From Thermoplasmata archaeon (GTDB taxonomy: Archaea; Thermoplasmatota; Thermoplasmata; Thermoplasmatales; GCA-001856825), in assembly GCA_021816725.1 (NCBI GenBank), contig JAKAXD010000001.1, positions 1-64,000 of the forward strand: DNA of 64,000 bases. Direction: 5' to 3'. A program made the position numbers and the translations under genes. The notes under the pieces were generated by a model, which saw only the letters and a list, made by a program, of their open reading frames with translations, had not been told where the DNA came from and made no database searches. This document shows, piece by piece, positions 37,542-46,938 of the stretch (positions are counted from its first letter, which is position 1; each line of letters opens with the position of its first letter).

Positions 37542-40334
37542 TTACTTCTTCCTCCTTGATCTCAACGCCATACCCACGCCTGCCAAGACTGCAACTATCA
37601 CCACTATGATGGCAAGTATGATAATTTCATCGTTTGCGGGGAAGGTACTGGAAGGCGTGCTAGTCTTCTGAAGGGAAAGAGATGTAATCTGGGTTGCAGA
37701 TGATGACGATACCGTGATGTTCGTTGTGTAGGTGGTGAATCCTGTGGCGCTCACCTTTACCTCATATGTACCCGGTGGTAGTGAAATGTTGAACTGTCCG
37801 TTAGTCAGTGAATACGACTGGCCATTTATGTATATAGTAGCATTAGCAGGAGTGATTGAACCGCGGAAATATCCATTTGTTACTAACTTGGTGAATACAA
37901 TTGATTCAGATAGTGGAGAGCCATTCACTTTTACTGTGCCTGTGCTAGGTTGGACAGAGTAGCCTGTTAGATTCCCGATGATGAAAACGTAGCTCCCGTT
38001 AGTGACTGAGAATGAGATTGTAGTGAACGATGTGCTCATCGTAGAACCGTTGAAGGTGATTGTCCAGAGTGTTCCTGAAGCAAGCCCTGATACCAGGAAG
38101 GTCACGTTGTACTCTTCCTGATAGAATGCGGTGTTTACGTACAACGGGGAGTCAACAACCCTTACTTCACCCGAGAGCTGTGTGGTCGTATAGCCAGGTG
38201 GGGGGATTATGACGTAAGTGTAAGTGCCTGGAAATACCAGGAAGGATATGTTGTTCGACGTGGAAGATTCAGTAGTTCCGTTCAGGGTAACAGACCACTG
38301 TGAACCTGTTGGCAGGCCGGTCTCGTTGAACTGGAGCGAAAATTGCAATTCAGAGAACTGGATGTTGACAGCCACAGAAGATCCATTCACAGTGAAGGTG
38401 CCGTTAGCGGGACTTGGTTCAAACAGGGCGTTCCCTGTTGATACGGAATAATTGTAAGTACCGTTTGCAAGCAGAAACGTTATGATTGTGGAAGAGGAAT
38501 AATAGCTCTGTCCATTTGTAAGGTTCACATACCATATCCCGGAAACCAGTCCAGCTTCTGTGAATATTACGCTGTACTTGGAAACAGTTACTGAAGGCGA
38601 AAAGACAATCGTAACGCTCACTTTCCTACCAGTAACATTTACCTCACCAGAAGACGGTATTGCTTTGAAGCCATCCACAGTTCCGACTACATAGTAGTAT
38701 GTGCCATTTGATTCGTTAAACAAGAGCGTCGACGAAGTGGAAGACTTCAGGCTCCCATTAAGGGTTATATTCCACTTCGTGCCTGATATCAGTCCGGTTT
38801 CTTGGAATGCAATTTGGTATGTTTTTGGAATCGGTGTCTTGAATACAACATCCACAGTCACATTTGCCCCAGATACGTTAAAGATGCCGTTTGCATGATA
38901 AGTCACCCCGGCTGTTGCATTGTAGGAATAGCTGCCGTTTGCAAGGCTTATGGAGATACTGGAATTATCTGTTCGAAGTGATTTTCCATTTGACAGGTTG
39001 AGGTACCAAGTAGCTCCAGCGGGTAAACCTGAGCTCAAGAATGTGACTTTATAGGATGAAACTGCCGAAAGGAAAACATAGCTTCCGGCAGTGAGGGTCT
39101 CATTCTTCTGCAGAATAAGAGATGACTTTGAGTTGTATACCTTTACGTTGTAAGTACCAGCTGCTAGGGTGAGATTTGCGTCCCCGCCCACATAATTGTA
39201 CCTTGTACCATTTACAAGAACATATCCAGATGTTCCAGGGACAGATATGTTCAGCAATGCTATCGCACTCCTGTTGTATATCTGCTCAAGTGTACCCGGA
39301 CCGTTCGTGATGGAAGAGAAAAGGGAACCGTTAGAAATGTAATACTGGGCAGTTGAAGTGACGTTCCTGATCCCTTCAGCTGTATCGCTCCCGAAGTTGT
39401 ATGCATTCGTAATCATCTGGTAGTTGTGGCCGTTGAAGTATTCCAGTTGCAGGGCGACTGATGAATTCGTATCATTGGTCTGCGTCCCGTCGCCTGGCCC
39501 TCCAAGTATAAGCTCTGCATCGTAGAAGGAATATCCGTTCGGTTCATAGTTGTAGCCATTGACAACGAATCCGCTGATCTTCGTGACATTGGTAGCGAAT
39601 TTGAAAAGCACGTTGTCGTAGGTCTGCCATCCGTGGCCGTCATTGTACGTGAACACTAATTCAGGTATTCCGTGCGAAGTGGAAGTATAATTTATTGCCA
39701 TCTCCATGTTGAATGGGTAGGAGACATAGATGTCATTCCCAGGAAGGCTCTGGTTGGCAAATGAGTAATAGAAGAACGTACCCGAGGAATTGCCTACTGT
39801 CCCGTTCCCGCTGAGCGTCGAGTTGTAGACGCTAGCGCTGGGCCCGCTGATATTCCACACGTTGTCTATGAACCCTATGGAGGGGGTGGAAGAGGTGTTG
39901 AAGTCAGCAACGTTCTGTACCCAGTACACATACTCCTTGGATCCGTCATAGAAAACGAAGTTTATGTTTAGCTGGAATGTCATTTCAGTCGCAGAACTGT
40001 TAAGAGAGGAGTTGTAAGTCCTGAGATTCTTGATGTTGACGTGTCCCAGGAAAGAGGTTGTGGAGTAGTTGTAGGGACTGCCACCTGGGCCAATGCCATA
40101 GTCTGCAATGCCCATTGGTGCAGGTTCAGAAGTATAGAGCGAATTAACGTTCACATGCTGACCGAACTGGTGGTTTTGTCCCCCAGTCACTGGGACATCA
40201 TGGATCGAAGTTACTTGCTTGTTGCCTCCACTGGAAAAAGAATTTGTGTTTTCTGAGAATTGGATAGCTCCGGAGAGCAAGATGACAGTTACAAAAGTTA
40301 ACATAAGGATGCTACTGAATTTCTTGTCGTTCAT
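37542..40334 (-). CDS. Thermopsin (peptidase family A5) precursor, membrane-anchored
   Basis: A 930-residue secreted acid protease precursor. A signal segment (ILMLTFVTVILLSGAIQF) precedes the thermopsin domain, about residues 65-345, with the family strings PMGIADYGIGPGGSPYNY, FWNISGP-like DNVWNISGP, and VLFKFATNVTKISGF. Five GLPSGT-type beta repeats follow, then a PEGA-like unit (ATIYINGQSYSL) and a C-terminal anchor (IIILAIIVVIVAVLAGVGM) with RSRRKK. Family A5 enzymes work at very low pH and high temperature. The original thermopsin is much shorter, so the repeat stalk and anchor probably hold the protease on the cell surface. The gene has its own 3' hairpin. Confidence 0.92.
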   Translation of the reverse strand: MNDKKFSSILMLTFVTVILLSGAIQFSENTNSFSSGGNKQVTSIHDVPVTGGQNHQFGQHVNVNSLYTSEPAPMGIADYGIGPGGSPYNYSTTSFLGHVNIKNLRTYNSSLNSSATEMTFQLNINFVFYDGSKEYVYWVQNVADFNTSSTPSIGFIDNVWNISGPSASVYNSTLSGNGTVGNSSGTFFYYSFANQSLPGNDIYVSYPFNMEMAINYTSTSHGIPELVFTYNDGHGWQTYDNVLFKFATNVTKISGFVVNGYNYEPNGYSFYDAELILGGPGDGTQTNDTNSSVALQLEYFNGHNYQMITNAYNFGSDTAEGIRNVTSTAQYYISNGSLFSSITNGPGTLEQIYNRSAIALLNISVPGTSGYVLVNGTRYNYVGGDANLTLAAGTYNVKVYNSKSSLILQKNETLTAGSYVFLSAVSSYKVTFLSSGLPAGATWYLNLSNGKSLRTDNSSISISLANGSYSYNATAGVTYHANGIFNVSGANVTVDVVFKTPIPKTYQIAFQETGLISGTKWNITLNGSLKSSTSSTLLFNESNGTYYYVVGTVDGFKAIPSSGEVNVTGRKVSVTIVFSPSVTVSKYSVIFTEAGLVSGIWYVNLTNGQSYYSSSTIITFLLANGTYNYSVSTGNALFEPSPANGTFTVNGSSVAVNIQFSELQFSLQFNETGLPTGSQWSVTLNGTTESSTSNNISFLVFPGTYTYVIIPPPGYTTTQLSGEVRVVDSPLYVNTAFYQEEYNVTFLVSGLASGTLWTITFNGSTMSTSFTTISFSVTNGSYVFIIGNLTGYSVQPSTGTVKVNGSPLSESIVFTKLVTNGYFRGSITPANATIYINGQSYSLTNGQFNISLPPGTYEVKVSATGFTTYTTNITVSSSSATQITSLSLQKTSTPSSTFPANDEIIILAIIVVIVAVLAGVGMALRSRRKK

Positions 40335-40458
40335 TAGAATTTGTACTCCATTGATAACCAGACTTTATGGCCTAAAAACTTTTTGTGAACTAAAAACTAA
40401 TTAACAACGCTAGCGAATACGAAAGCTCATGAGTCCTTACTTTGAATAATGCGCAGGT

Positions 40459-40761
40459 CTAAGACTTCACCAATATCGCAATGAATATTACCAGCCCGAT
40501 TCCAGCTCCAATTACCATCGCAACTAGGAAGAAAAGAGCAGGCTCAAGTATCTCTAGTACTATAGAAAAATTCGGCACCATCAATCTCAGCAGGACATAG
40601 TAAGCGACGGACAGTACAACTGACAGAACCATCATGAAAGTACCTCCTTTCCTCGTGTTCCCCTTCCCAAAATACACGGTAAAGGCGCCAACGACGAAGA
40701 GGAAGACGACGGCAGAAATCACAAGCGTTCCCACGAAGCTTTGCAGCGTTAGATTGAACAA
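40459..40761 (-). CDS. Small polytopic membrane protein, unknown
   Basis: A 100-residue protein with three predicted membrane helices (TLVISAVVFLFVVGAFTVYF, MMVLSVVLSVAYYVLLRL, and LFFLVAMVIGAGIGLVIFI). I do not recognise the family. It starts with TTG 40761, 5 nt after the stop of the DPM1-like glycosyltransferase, with GAGGGTTGATC just upstream as ribosome-binding site. The tight spacing indicates co-translation with that enzyme, so a partner role (for example membrane anchoring or flipping of the polyprenyl-phosphosugar) is possible but only inferred. Confidence 0.7.
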   Translation of the reverse strand: MFNLTLQSFVGTLVISAVVFLFVVGAFTVYFGKGNTRKGGTFMMVLSVVLSVAYYVLLRLMVPNFSIVLEILEPALFFLVAMVIGAGIGLVIFIAILVKS

Positions 40762-40766
40762 TCAGA

Positions 40767-41468
40767 TCAACCCTCTGTGTTAAATTCTACCTTCACATAA
40801 TACATCAGTTCAATGATGTAACGCAGGAGGAAGTCAAAGCCAGATACCACTTTTGACTCCCCGCCCGTGCGCGGTAGGAAATTATAAGGAACTTCAGTGA
40901 ATCTTATTCCTTTCCTTGATGCAAATACGTACAGCAGTAGCTTGTATGAATCATTTATCTGTACCAGTCCAGAAATCAGACTCTTTCTTGCCATGAAGAA
41001 TCCCGACATGATATCGTTTACGCCCTTTGTCTGCGGTATGAACATATGGGCAAGAAAGTTGGCACCCCTGCTTATTATGCCCCTTACTGGGGGTCTTCTG
41101 GAAGCGCCTCCATTTACCATCCTGGAGGCAATGACAAGATCGTAGCCCTTGATTATCTCTGAATGCATAGTCCCTATGAGAGAAGGGTCATGTTGTAGGT
41201 CTGCATCCATGATGACAACGAATTCATAGCTTGCCTCTTTTGCTCCGGCTATCTGTGCACTCACAGTCCCCATCTTCTTATCCCTCTGTATTATCTTAAC
41301 TGAATAATGCGGGTGGAATTTCCTTATGTTCTCTACGGTGGAGTCGGTGCTCCCGTCGTCGACTACAACAAGTTCTTTAACGCCCTCCACTGAATCGAGT
41401 GATTGCATGAAAGGTCCAATATTGTCACCCTCGTTAAGAACTGCAGTCACTACAGTTATACCTTCCAT
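40767..41468 (-). CDS. Polyprenyl-phosphate mannosyltransferase-like GT2 (DPM1 type)
   Basis: A 233-residue GT2 enzyme resembling dolichol-phosphate mannose synthase. ITVVTAVLNEGDNIGPF and LVVVDDGSTDSTVE start the GT-A fold, the DXD region is VIMDADLQHDP, and FMARKSLISG and FTEVPYNFLPRTGGESKV are typical of DPM1-like proteins. No C-terminal membrane helices are fused, but the next gene encodes a three-helix membrane protein. I choose ATG 41468 because a strong TATA box lies 26 nt upstream; two upstream TTG codons would add two residues. It probably makes lipid-linked sugar for outward-facing glycosyltransferases. Confidence 0.9.
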   Translation of the reverse strand: MEGITVVTAVLNEGDNIGPFMQSLDSVEGVKELVVVDDGSTDSTVENIRKFHPHYSVKIIQRDKKMGTVSAQIAGAKEASYEFVVIMDADLQHDPSLIGTMHSEIIKGYDLVIASRMVNGGASRRPPVRGIISRGANFLAHMFIPQTKGVNDIMSGFFMARKSLISGLVQINDSYKLLLYVFASRKGIRFTEVPYNFLPRTGGESKVVSGFDFLLRYIIELMYYVKVEFNTEG

Positions 41469-41490
41469 CAACAAATGAAATACTCGACAA

Positions 41491-41498
41491 TATATAAA
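41491..41498 (-). promoter_or_regulatory. TATA box of the DPM1-like gene
   Basis: Minus-strand TTTATATA centred at 41494-41495, 26 nt before ATG 41468. It fixes the start and predicts a leaderless mRNA. Confidence 0.65.
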
Positions 41499-41570
41499 AA
41501 TTCTGAATTTTTCGTCCTGTTTCTATAACCTCTCCTGCGTCAACTACTTTCTCAAGAGTAATGGAAAGGG

Positions 41571-41578
41571 TAAAATAT
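41571..41578 (+). promoter_or_regulatory. TATA box of the 700-residue membrane protein gene
   Basis: TAAAATAT centred at 41574-41575, 27 nt before ATG 41602; divergent from the DPM1-like promoter 80 nt away. Confidence 0.5.
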
Positions 41579-41601
41579 CGTACAAATGTTTCGATGCATC
41601 A

Positions 41602-43704
41602 ATGCAACCGAGGAATCTCAGGGCGCTCACATATTCGGGATACGTATTCTCCCTCGCAGCATACATATTCATGGGAGTGGTTGCAGCTCATCCATACGAC
41701 GACGCGGTCATAGTGCAGCACGCACAATTATTCTACCACCTCGGAACGAACCCTCTGTTCTACCTCCCCCAGGGGATATACTGGGATATAATCAGCATAG
41801 GCTCATATTTTCCAGAAGTGGTTATGCACATACTAGGCTTTCAGAACGTCATCACAATCCATCTTGCAACAAAACTCTTCATCATAATATCTGCATTCCT
41901 TTCCGCCATATACATCAGGAAAATTGTTGAATTCATAACAGGTGACGAGAGGAAAGGGTTGATATCCTTCTTCCTCTTCATCCTGAACCCCATCATCTTC
42001 TACACTGCTGCCATTTACGGTTCTTCCATAATCATTGCAGTTCTATTCATAACAATGGCGACTTTTTTCATCATAAAGGGTAACAACATTCTGGGTGCAA
42101 TATTCTATGGACTGTCAATGGGGACCTTTATTTACCCTCTCCTTGGCATTCCAATCGTGATGAGATATGTAGCAGTCAAGTCAAACACCAAAAAGTCGCT
42201 GACGTTCCTTCTGATTGCACTTTTGTTTGGAGCGATAGGGCAGGGGCCAATATTCCTCTTTTACCTCTTCCACGGCTCAGGTCTAGGTGGTCTCCCCGTG
42301 GGCGCAGGATACCTTGCTACCACGCAGGTCTTCCCTCCATTCAGCATATTTGATATATTTAACATCTATCCAGTGCTAAAGTTCCCTTACCTGAACTACC
42401 TCTTCTATGCTGCTGAGCTGTTCGGGTCGTTCATCTTCTTCGTTATACCGAAGGAGAAGGTAGACCCACTGAAGCTCTTTGCATTCCTTGGCATACAGGG
42501 TGTCATATTCTCTTCCCTAGCTTCTGGAGGTGTCCTCATGTCATTCCCATCTGCCATAGTTCCATTCGCAATCCTCTACGCCTTCACCTCAAGAAGGTAT
42601 TCTATCCTTATTCCCCTGACAGTCTCGTTTGTAACGCTATCATTTGCGATGGAAACCATAAACAACATTGGCCTTCCAATATATTTCCTGGACATCAATC
42701 ATAAGGTACTTCAGCACACCACAAGTTTCAGTTCCAACTATATGCAACTTGCAGGTTTCCTCTTCGGTATCTCAGTCCTATCAATGGTCCCCTTCCTCCT
42801 CCTCAGGGGAAGGAAGGAGGGGAAGCGTCTGAGAGCCCCCATGGCAGCAACAGGTGCATCCGCAGCAATTATCGTCGCATTGCTCATTCTGGCCGTTGCA
42901 GTTATAGCTCCAGCCATAGGCTCAGTTCCAAGCACATACTACCTCCAGAACCCCATAGGTTCCTCCGGGGTGACGGAGAGCGAATCAATATCCAACGGCA
43001 TAATGCACCTCAACTACACCGTATACCTGCTCGCTTTCACGCCATACCAGTACTACAATAAGATTACGCTCTGGCTGCAGGAGCCAGGTGGGTACTTCAG
43101 TTACGGCTCCTACAACTTCACAGAACTCATTCCCATCAATGGAAGCGTCTCCTTCCCCTACTTGGTCGGCTTCCCCTCCATTGGTTCAAAAATTTCGATA
43201 ATAGCAAGTTCACAGGACATTACGATGACATTATCCAATCTTACATACAGGAAGTTGATTACTCCAACTGTTGCAGATTATGGGTCCGACTACCTTCTTT
43301 CTTATCCTATCGGTGCGTTGAGTGGTGGCAATTACAACATCACACTCAGGGGCAACGGGAACATAGGCGTTTACAGCTCTCCCGGAAAGGGGTTGACCGA
43401 GAATGGGAAGACGATCAATGGCATTGCAGTCGATACGGTTTTCTATTTCTACCCGTACCTGAGCAGCGGTACAGTGAATGGCGTAAGTCTCCAAGGGGGG
43501 CAGGCAGTGACTGTACCGATCAGTGCTTATGCATACAAGCTCGATTTTTCTTTCCCCGGCTACTACCTTCCTATATCCCCCCCATTCCCAGTTCTTGACA
43601 TTCGGTACGGAGGATACTCAATGATTTCGCTTGTTGAAGGTGCTCTCGCCTTTATAGGGGTTGTTGCAGCATTCGCTGTATTCTACAGAATCAGGAATAG
43701 GTGA
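41602..43704 (+). CDS. Polytopic membrane protein, GT-C-like
   Basis: A 700-residue protein with about 12 membrane helices in the first 470 residues. Next comes an outward beta-rich domain (about 470-670) with sequons (NGIMHLNYTVY) and then a final membrane helix. The first outer loop HPYDDAVIVQHAQLFYHLG contains an acidic pair, as in GT-C glycosyltransferases that use lipid-linked donors. The topology resembles DUF2079/GT-C proteins such as the one at 46919-49369. I call it a candidate surface glycosyltransferase; no family motif proves it. Confidence 0.6.
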   Translation: MQPRNLRALTYSGYVFSLAAYIFMGVVAAHPYDDAVIVQHAQLFYHLGTNPLFYLPQGIYWDIISIGSYFPEVVMHILGFQNVITIHLATKLFIIISAFLSAIYIRKIVEFITGDERKGLISFFLFILNPIIFYTAAIYGSSIIIAVLFITMATFFIIKGNNILGAIFYGLSMGTFIYPLLGIPIVMRYVAVKSNTKKSLTFLLIALLFGAIGQGPIFLFYLFHGSGLGGLPVGAGYLATTQVFPPFSIFDIFNIYPVLKFPYLNYLFYAAELFGSFIFFVIPKEKVDPLKLFAFLGIQGVIFSSLASGGVLMSFPSAIVPFAILYAFTSRRYSILIPLTVSFVTLSFAMETINNIGLPIYFLDINHKVLQHTTSFSSNYMQLAGFLFGISVLSMVPFLLLRGRKEGKRLRAPMAATGASAAIIVALLILAVAVIAPAIGSVPSTYYLQNPIGSSGVTESESISNGIMHLNYTVYLLAFTPYQYYNKITLWLQEPGGYFSYGSYNFTELIPINGSVSFPYLVGFPSIGSKISIIASSQDITMTLSNLTYRKLITPTVADYGSDYLLSYPIGALSGGNYNITLRGNGNIGVYSSPGKGLTENGKTINGIAVDTVFYFYPYLSSGTVNGVSLQGGQAVTVPISAYAYKLDFSFPGYYLPISPPFPVLDIRYGGYSMISLVEGALAFIGVVAAFAVFYRIRNR

Positions 43705-43781
43705 ACTTTCTTGAGTATGATACTCAATGTCACCGCACACAAGAACATCCAATTTTCACCATGAATGAAGCTACGTGGGGC

Positions 43782-44474
43782 TCATCTTTTCCTCTTTCTC
43801 CTCATTCTCATAACGGCAGCGATTATTCCCGCGTCTACTAGAACGAGAACTACAATTATTATTATGTACTCAGTGGGAAGGTGTGTAACATTCAGTCCTA
43901 CCGTGCTGTTTCCAGGACCTATAGAGCCTGATGGATTAGTTGTCGAATAAAATTCAGGAAGCTGGATGGTATAGCTGTAGTTACCTGTCGGAAGATGGAT
44001 TACCACCGTGGAGTTTGTTGAGTAGTAGTGGGTGCCATTTATCGTGACAGACCATCTGTCACCATTTGGTAGCCCGGCCTGGTAGAATGTGAATACGACC
44101 ATCTTCATGAAATTTATAGATATAAAGACGGATTGGTTAGTTACATCCACAAAACCACTCTTTATGGAAGGAGCATATCCTGGGGGTGCACCTATTGTGT
44201 AGGTATAATTTCCAGGTGGCACATAAAACGAAATCGTATCCTTGGTTGAGTTCACAGACACATCGTTCAGCGTGACGGACCAATTCTTGCCCGTCAGGCC
44301 AGTCTCTGAGAACGTGATCTGGAGGGAGTTTGTAGAGGCAGATGGGCTGTAGCATTGCGATGTTTGCGCACTGTGTGAAAAATCGCTTCCACTGTTTGGC
44401 TGAATGACCATCGATGACAAAACAACGATGGCAAGCGCTAGGAGCACGAATATCAGGACACCACTGCTTCGCAT
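43782..44474 (-). CDS. Small anchored surface protein with two GLPSGT-type repeats
   Basis: A 230-residue exported protein. It has a hydrophobic signal helix (VLIFVLLALAIVVLSSMVI), two copies of the beta repeat shared with the thermopsin and giant proteins (ITFSETGLTGKNWSVTLND and FTFYQAGLPNGDRWSVTINGT), and a C-terminal anchor (YIIIIVVLVLVDAGIIAAV) with a very basic tail. It carries many N-glycosylation sequons. No catalytic domain is present, so it looks like the repeat module alone displayed on the surface. A TATA box at 26 nt supports ATG 44474. Confidence 0.8.
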   Translation of the reverse strand: MRSSGVLIFVLLALAIVVLSSMVIQPNSGSDFSHSAQTSQCYSPSASTNSLQITFSETGLTGKNWSVTLNDVSVNSTKDTISFYVPPGNYTYTIGAPPGYAPSIKSGFVDVTNQSVFISINFMKMVVFTFYQAGLPNGDRWSVTINGTHYYSTNSTVVIHLPTGNYSYTIQLPEFYSTTNPSGSIGPGNSTVGLNVTHLPTEYIIIIVVLVLVDAGIIAAVMRMRRKRKR

Positions 44475-44495
44475 GAACGTTTATTTTGAACATTA

Positions 44496-44504
44496 CTAAA
44501 TACT
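44496..44504 (-). promoter_or_regulatory. TATA box of the small anchored surface protein gene
   Basis: Minus-strand AGTATTTAG centred at 44500, 26 nt before ATG 44474; leaderless arrangement. Confidence 0.5.
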
Positions 44505-44548
44505 TTGGCAAAAGATAGTGAATATAAACTGATATTCCCCATCCCTCC

Positions 44549-45832
44549 CTACCTCTTGTTTTCATCTCCATTCTCTTCATCAACTCTTTCCTCAGCGAGC
44601 GAGAAAAGTTCTAACATCTTTTTATCCAAAACATTCAGGTCGAAAACAGAAGCACCTCTTTCCATCCTCTCCTTCTTCGCCTCGAAGAATTTTGCCGGGT
44701 CTCTCTCCTTCTCACGCTTTATCTCTCGTAGTGCGACACATATGTTCTCAATGGACCCGTCTGAAAAGCGGACAGATCCCGGGACGTTGCCGCTTATGAA
44801 TTCAAGCCCGGACGTTCTCTCCCTTGATAGTACCAGGAGGCCGGAAGCGAGTCCCTCAACGGAAGATGTGCTCAGAGACTCGAAATCAGAGAGGTTCATC
44901 ATCACATCGCACTTCTCTATCTCATCTATCTTCTCCTTCTCCGGAATGAAACCCGTAACCCTGACATTTCCCGTCCCAGCTCCCGTTATCGCACCCTTCA
45001 GTGGGCCATCGCCTACAACAACAAAATCAATTTCACTGCAGATGTTTGCAATTTTTGGTATAAGGTGGGCTCCCTTCTCATTTGATAGCCTGTTCAAGAA
45101 CAGAACGCTGAACGTTTCATTCTTCCTGACGTTATACTTGGAGAAATCAACTATGCACAGGGGTATCACCTGGATCTTTCTCTCATCTATGCCTCTCTCT
45201 ATGTAGTGGTCCCTCTGCCAGTAATTCTGTGTCTGTATTATCACCCCTTCCCCGTTTGCATATTTGAGGAATACTGAGTCAAAAAATTTTACAAGGGACC
45301 TGAAGACAAAATTTTTCCTTGAAGAGAGAAACTCCATGTAAGTGCCGTGGTTAGCAAGTATCACGCCTTTCCTATCCTTATTGTATTTGGAAAAGACGTA
45401 GAAGAGGAACTTCGGTGCAGTGAAATAGTAGATATCGAACCCATTCATCTTTCTGTAAGACCTTCTCGGGGAAAGGAGACCTATCAGCGGCTCTGAAACG
45501 CCTCTCGTTACTGACTGCACAGCCCTCCAGGAGAGAGGATCGAAATGAAATGAATCTTTTAGGTACCGCACCCCCTCCTCCAGTTTTACCCCTGCCCTTT
45601 CGAAGAATGTACCGGAGCCTAAAACAGTAACGTCGTATCCACTCCTTTGCAGGAGGCCGGAGAGGTGAATTACAGTCACCTGGGTGCCTCCGTAGAACTC
45701 AAGGTCAGGCGAGCCTACTATCGCGACTCTCACCTTTCTCGTCTTGGGGGAAGGACCATGCTTGTTAACCATGCTCAGTTGCATATTATGGGGTGAATGA
45801 AAATCGTTTCGCATTGCCATTCGGAAAATCAT
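44549..45832 (-). CDS. Glycosyltransferase family 4 (GT-B)
   Basis: A GT-B fold enzyme of up to 427 residues. The N-terminal domain begins KVRVAIVGSPDLEFYGGTQV, with the glycine-rich acceptor loop. The C-terminal domain has VLFLNRLSNEKGAHLIPKIA, VVVGDGPLKGAI and the E-x7-E region MNLSDFESLSTSSVEGLASG. Several Met codons precede the fold. ATG 45772 (MVNKHGPSPK) would remove 20 unconserved residues and leave room for promoters, because the divergent neighbour starts only 26 nt from 45832. It retains donor phosphate-binding residues and is probably a lipid-linked glycan assembly enzyme. Confidence 0.88.
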   Translation of the reverse strand: MIFRMAMRNDFHSPHNMQLSMVNKHGPSPKTRKVRVAIVGSPDLEFYGGTQVTVIHLSGLLQRSGYDVTVLGSGTFFERAGVKLEEGVRYLKDSFHFDPLSWRAVQSVTRGVSEPLIGLLSPRRSYRKMNGFDIYYFTAPKFLFYVFSKYNKDRKGVILANHGTYMEFLSSRKNFVFRSLVKFFDSVFLKYANGEGVIIQTQNYWQRDHYIERGIDERKIQVIPLCIVDFSKYNVRKNETFSVLFLNRLSNEKGAHLIPKIANICSEIDFVVVGDGPLKGAITGAGTGNVRVTGFIPEKEKIDEIEKCDVMMNLSDFESLSTSSVEGLASGLLVLSRERTSGLEFISGNVPGSVRFSDGSIENICVALREIKREKERDPAKFFEAKKERMERGASVFDLNVLDKKMLELFSLAEERVDEENGDENKR

Positions 45833-45858
45833 AAGAGTGAGAGCGGCATCATAGGCAG

Positions 45859-46938
45859 TTGAAAGCGCTCATAATTCAGGATATGAAGAGACTTGGCGGG
45901 GGGCGGAGGTCATCTTTCATATTTGCAGATGTTTTCAGGGAGATGGGGTACGATGCTTACTTTCTGACAAACCTGGATGGGGGCATCGGGGAGAAGAACA
46001 GGGTGGCATTCAAGGTAGACTACGAATTTAGGGAAAATGAGCCGATGCTCTCAAGCTTCTACAAGATATTGAAATTGAAGAGGCAGCTTAAAAAGGTCAA
46101 TGTGAGTGAATACGACATCACGCTGAACCACCACCCTAACGTCTTCATAATTAAGGGAGATGTCAACGTTCTCCACGGCTTCTCATTCCTGGACCCGTGG
46201 ATTGACGAGAATGGCAACATCATAAAGAAGATACCTCCGGTTGGCCTCAAAATGATAAATATTTACGGAGAATACAACGGTGGATTCTTCACACCGAATT
46301 CTAGGTACACGGCGGCGCTTGCCAGGAAACTTCTGCCAGAGATGGGTATTGAAGGGAAAATAGGAGATGTTCTTCATCCGCCAATATTGTACAGGCAATA
46401 CGAACATTGTGAAAAGAAGAGGCAGATGATAGTCATAGGGAGGCTGAACTGGAGCAAGGGGATGGAGGACGCAGTGAATATTGCAAATTCCACCGGTGAG
46501 AAAACGATAATAGCGGGTTTCATGAACAAGGGGGACGAGGAATACGTGGAATCCCTGAAGAGGAGAGCAGGCGACAGCGTAGAGATAAGGCCAAACATCA
46601 GCGAGGATGAGAAGAAAGCGCTGATGATGGAAAGCTCCACGATCATCAGCCTGAACAGGAAGGAGAACTTCGGCATTTCAACAGTTGAGGCGATGAACTA
46701 CGGATGCGTGCCTATAGTACCGAAATCAGGAGGGCAGTGGATAGACATAGTTGAGGAAGGGAAGTACGGCCTGGGTTTCAGCGATTACGGAGAGATACCC
46801 GAGCTTGCCGGTAAATCTTTCGAATGCGGGGAAAAAGAGAGGAGAAGAATAGCGGAATCAGTGGAGCGCTTCTCCATGCAGGTCTTCACTGCCAAACTGA
46901 AGAAGATAGTTGAAAATGTCACTGCCAGTCGTAGGTGA
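45859..46938 (+). CDS. Glycosyltransferase family 4 (GT-B)
   Basis: A 359-residue GT-B enzyme starting with TTG 45859 (MKALIIQDMKRLGGGRRSS). The C-terminal domain shows MIVIGRLNWSKGMEDAVNIA, KTIIAGFMNKGDEEYV, and the E-x7-E-like ENFGISTVEAMNYGCVPIVPKSGG, typical of GT4. It is divergent from another GT4 gene and its last 20 nt overlap the convergent DUF2079 gene. The donor sugar cannot be told from sequence. Confidence 0.88.
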   Translation: MKALIIQDMKRLGGGRRSSFIFADVFREMGYDAYFLTNLDGGIGEKNRVAFKVDYEFRENEPMLSSFYKILKLKRQLKKVNVSEYDITLNHHPNVFIIKGDVNVLHGFSFLDPWIDENGNIIKKIPPVGLKMINIYGEYNGGFFTPNSRYTAALARKLLPEMGIEGKIGDVLHPPILYRQYEHCEKKRQMIVIGRLNWSKGMEDAVNIANSTGEKTIIAGFMNKGDEEYVESLKRRAGDSVEIRPNISEDEKKALMMESSTIISLNRKENFGISTVEAMNYGCVPIVPKSGGQWIDIVEEGKYGLGFSDYGEIPELAGKSFECGEKERRRIAESVERFSMQVFTAKLKKIVENVTASRR

